Shown: in pieces, positions 62,795 through 64,000 of the stretch
How positions within the stretch are numbered: the stretch's first letter is position 1
How the letters are laid out: each line of letters starts with the position of its first letter
Origin: Kangiella spongicola
GTDB taxonomy: Bacteria > Pseudomonadota > Gammaproteobacteria > Enterobacterales > Kangiellaceae
DNA length: 64,000 nucleotides
Direction: 5' to 3'
NCBI RefSeq assembly: GCF_003194565.2
Contig: NZ_QICH01000003.1
Span: 62,001-126,000 of the forward strand
The notes under the pieces: model-generated
Database searches by the model: none
Seen by the model: the letters and a program-made list of their open reading frames with translations, nothing else
What the model was told of the DNA's origin: nothing
Made by a program: the position numbers and the translations under genes

Positions 62795-64000
62795 ATGAGC
62801 CAGTTTCACCGACTAGTATTACTCGTTTCGCTGTTCTCACCTATCGTGGCGTTTGCTGAGGACGACGTAGGGGCGGAAGTAGCTCAAACATCGGAAATCA
62901 ATATTCCCAAAACAGACCAAGCGATTAAGGTTGACGGTAAGCTTGATGAAGCTTTTTGGCAAGATGCTACCGCGGTCGATTTTCGTTACGAAACTCAGCC
63001 TGGGCAGAACATTAAGCCAGGAGTTAGGACCACCGCGTACGTCATCGAAAATGGTGAGTCTTTGTATGTTGCGATAAAAGCATACGACCCAAACCCTGAA
63101 AAAATCCAAGCATCCTATAAAAAGCGTGATGAAATCTATGGCGAGGATATTGTGGGCTTTAAAGTAGATACTTTTAATGACGAACGTAAGGCCTATAATT
63201 TCTTTGTGAGCCCGCTCGGGATTCAAAGTGATAGTATCGAGGATGATGTTTTAAAACGTGAAGATAGCTCTTGGGATGGCATCTGGAGTAGTGCTGGGCA
63301 AATCACTGATTTTGGCTATGTGGTTGAAATTGAGGTTCCTTTTAAGGTGTTGCGTTTCCCGAATTCCAAAGGCGCCAAAACTTGGGGAATCGACTTTGTT
63401 AGGTTTTACCCTAGAGATGTTAACCATCGTTTTGCCTATTCACCAAACGATCGCGACTTAAGTTGTACTTTATGCCAAATCGGCAAAGCTAAGGGGCTAA
63501 ACGATATTGTCAGTGGTAACAATATCGAATTAACGCCATATGTCGCGGCCAACAAATCTGAGTTTAGGGCGCCACCTGCACAAACTGACTGGCAGGGTGA
63601 CGGTGTGGATTACGATACTGGAATGGATTTCCGCTGGGGTGTGACGGATAACTCTGTATTGAACGCCACTGTTAACCCAGACTTTTCACAGGTCGAAACA
63701 GATGAAGTGCAGCTTGATGTTAATAATCGTTTTTCACTATTTTACTCAGAGAAACGTCCTTTCTTCTTAGATGGTGCTGAGTACTTTAGTACACGCTATA
63801 ACTTGCTCCACACCAGAAATATTGCAGATCCTGACTACGGTGTTAAATATACCGGTAAAAATGATGCGCATTCGTACGGGGTGTTAGTCGCCAGCGACAG
63901 AACTACAAGTTTCATTATCCCTGGGGCACAAAGCTCGAGTTTGTACACTTTGCAAGACGACAATATGCAGGATGTTGAAAGTGATGTTGCTGTTGCTCGT
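62795..64000 (+). CDS. DUF5916 / CBM9-like-domain outer-membrane-type protein, N-terminal part
   Basis: An open frame from ATG 62795 runs to the window end (402 codons). A signal peptide (ending VAFA-ED) is followed by a family-9 carbohydrate-binding-like domain: IKVDGKLDEAFWQDA, VAIKAYDPNPEKIQ, YGEDIVGFKVDTFND, then SPLGIQSD and VEIEVPFKVLRFP. DUF5916 begins with FSQVETDEVQLDVNNRFSLF and EKRPFFLDGAEYF. The missing remainder should be a beta-barrel-like region. Its role is unknown. Confidence 0.85.
   Translation, partial: MSQFHRLVLLVSLFSPIVAFAEDDVGAEVAQTSEINIPKTDQAIKVDGKLDEAFWQDATAVDFRYETQPGQNIKPGVRTTAYVIENGESLYVAIKAYDPNPEKIQASYKKRDEIYGEDIVGFKVDTFNDERKAYNFFVSPLGIQSDSIEDDVLKREDSSWDGIWSSAGQITDFGYVVEIEVPFKVLRFPNSKGAKTWGIDFVRFYPRDVNHRFAYSPNDRDLSCTLCQIGKAKGLNDIVSGNNIELTPYVAANKSEFRAPPAQTDWQGDGVDYDTGMDFRWGVTDNSVLNATVNPDFSQVETDEVQLDVNNRFSLFYSEKRPFFLDGAEYFSTRYNLLHTRNIADPDYGVKYTGKNDAHSYGVLVASDRTTSFIIPGAQSSSLYTLQDDNMQDVESDVAVAR

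Overview
The window looks like chromosome from a moderately AT-rich, marine-type gammaproteobacterium. The gene set (complete 2-methylcitrate cycle, TusBCDE, orphan MlaC, GlyGly-CTERM protein, many secreted peptidases, pabB next to nudL) would fit Kangiella or a relative. That name is an inference from gene content; no rRNA is present to confirm it. I recognised no tRNA, rRNA or CRISPR array.

Layout. 1-3.4 kb: an amidohydrolase tail, then pabB, nudL and a TIGR01777 epimerase on the minus strand. 3.4-12.4 kb: class I fumarase, prpB, prpC, a small secreted protein, acnD and prpF, all on the plus strand; together they convert propionyl-CoA to pyruvate and succinate and feed fumarate/malate. Four copies of one palindromic repeat sit at the gene junctions here and nowhere else that I noticed. 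12.4-23.5 kb: small secreted proteins, a MarR regulator, an M19 dipeptidase homologue with altered metal ligands, a Vgb-like propeller, a FAD amine oxidase, prpD (a second methylcitrate dehydratase), a flavin reductase, an SDR, ExoD, a DksA-type zinc finger and an RluA-type pseudouridine synthase. 23.5-27.2 kb: a lipoprotein and a Fur-box-preceded TonB receptor plus PepSY protein. 27.4-37.4 kb: acetyltransferase, gamma-glutamyltransferase, MFS transporter, M3 peptidase, a 26-residue membrane peptide gene and several conserved proteins. 37.5-44.6 kb: SulP transporter, SrkA-like kinase, NlpC/P60 lipoprotein, GIY-YIG protein, YgjP-type peptidase, TrhO, ArfB, PspC and peroxiredoxin.

44.63-54.08 kb is a mobile unit, the most striking part of the window. 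It has perfect 25-bp terminal inverted repeats and a 9-bp target duplication (CCCTCAGGT), and has landed in the loop of what was a shared bidirectional terminator between the peroxiredoxin and mlaC genes. Its zinc-ribbon transposase gene is interrupted by a complete IS3-type element (45692-46888, own 4-bp duplication CCCT) and also seems to lack its C-terminus. The cargo is a Sec-exported 1422-residue Rhs/YD-repeat protein with a short variable tail, an overlapping small membrane-anchored protein that could be its immunity partner, a DUF2622/GhoS-like protein, an 18-codon peptide gene and a two-helix membrane protein of unknown function.

54.1-64 kb: mlaC, the tusDCB-tusE operon for 2-thiouridine synthesis, a large secreted DUF11 protein, an M49-like metallopeptidase lipoprotein, ferredoxin-NADP reductase, a choice-of-anchor H GlyGly-CTERM protein, a parvulin and the start of a DUF5916 outer-membrane-type protein that runs off the window.
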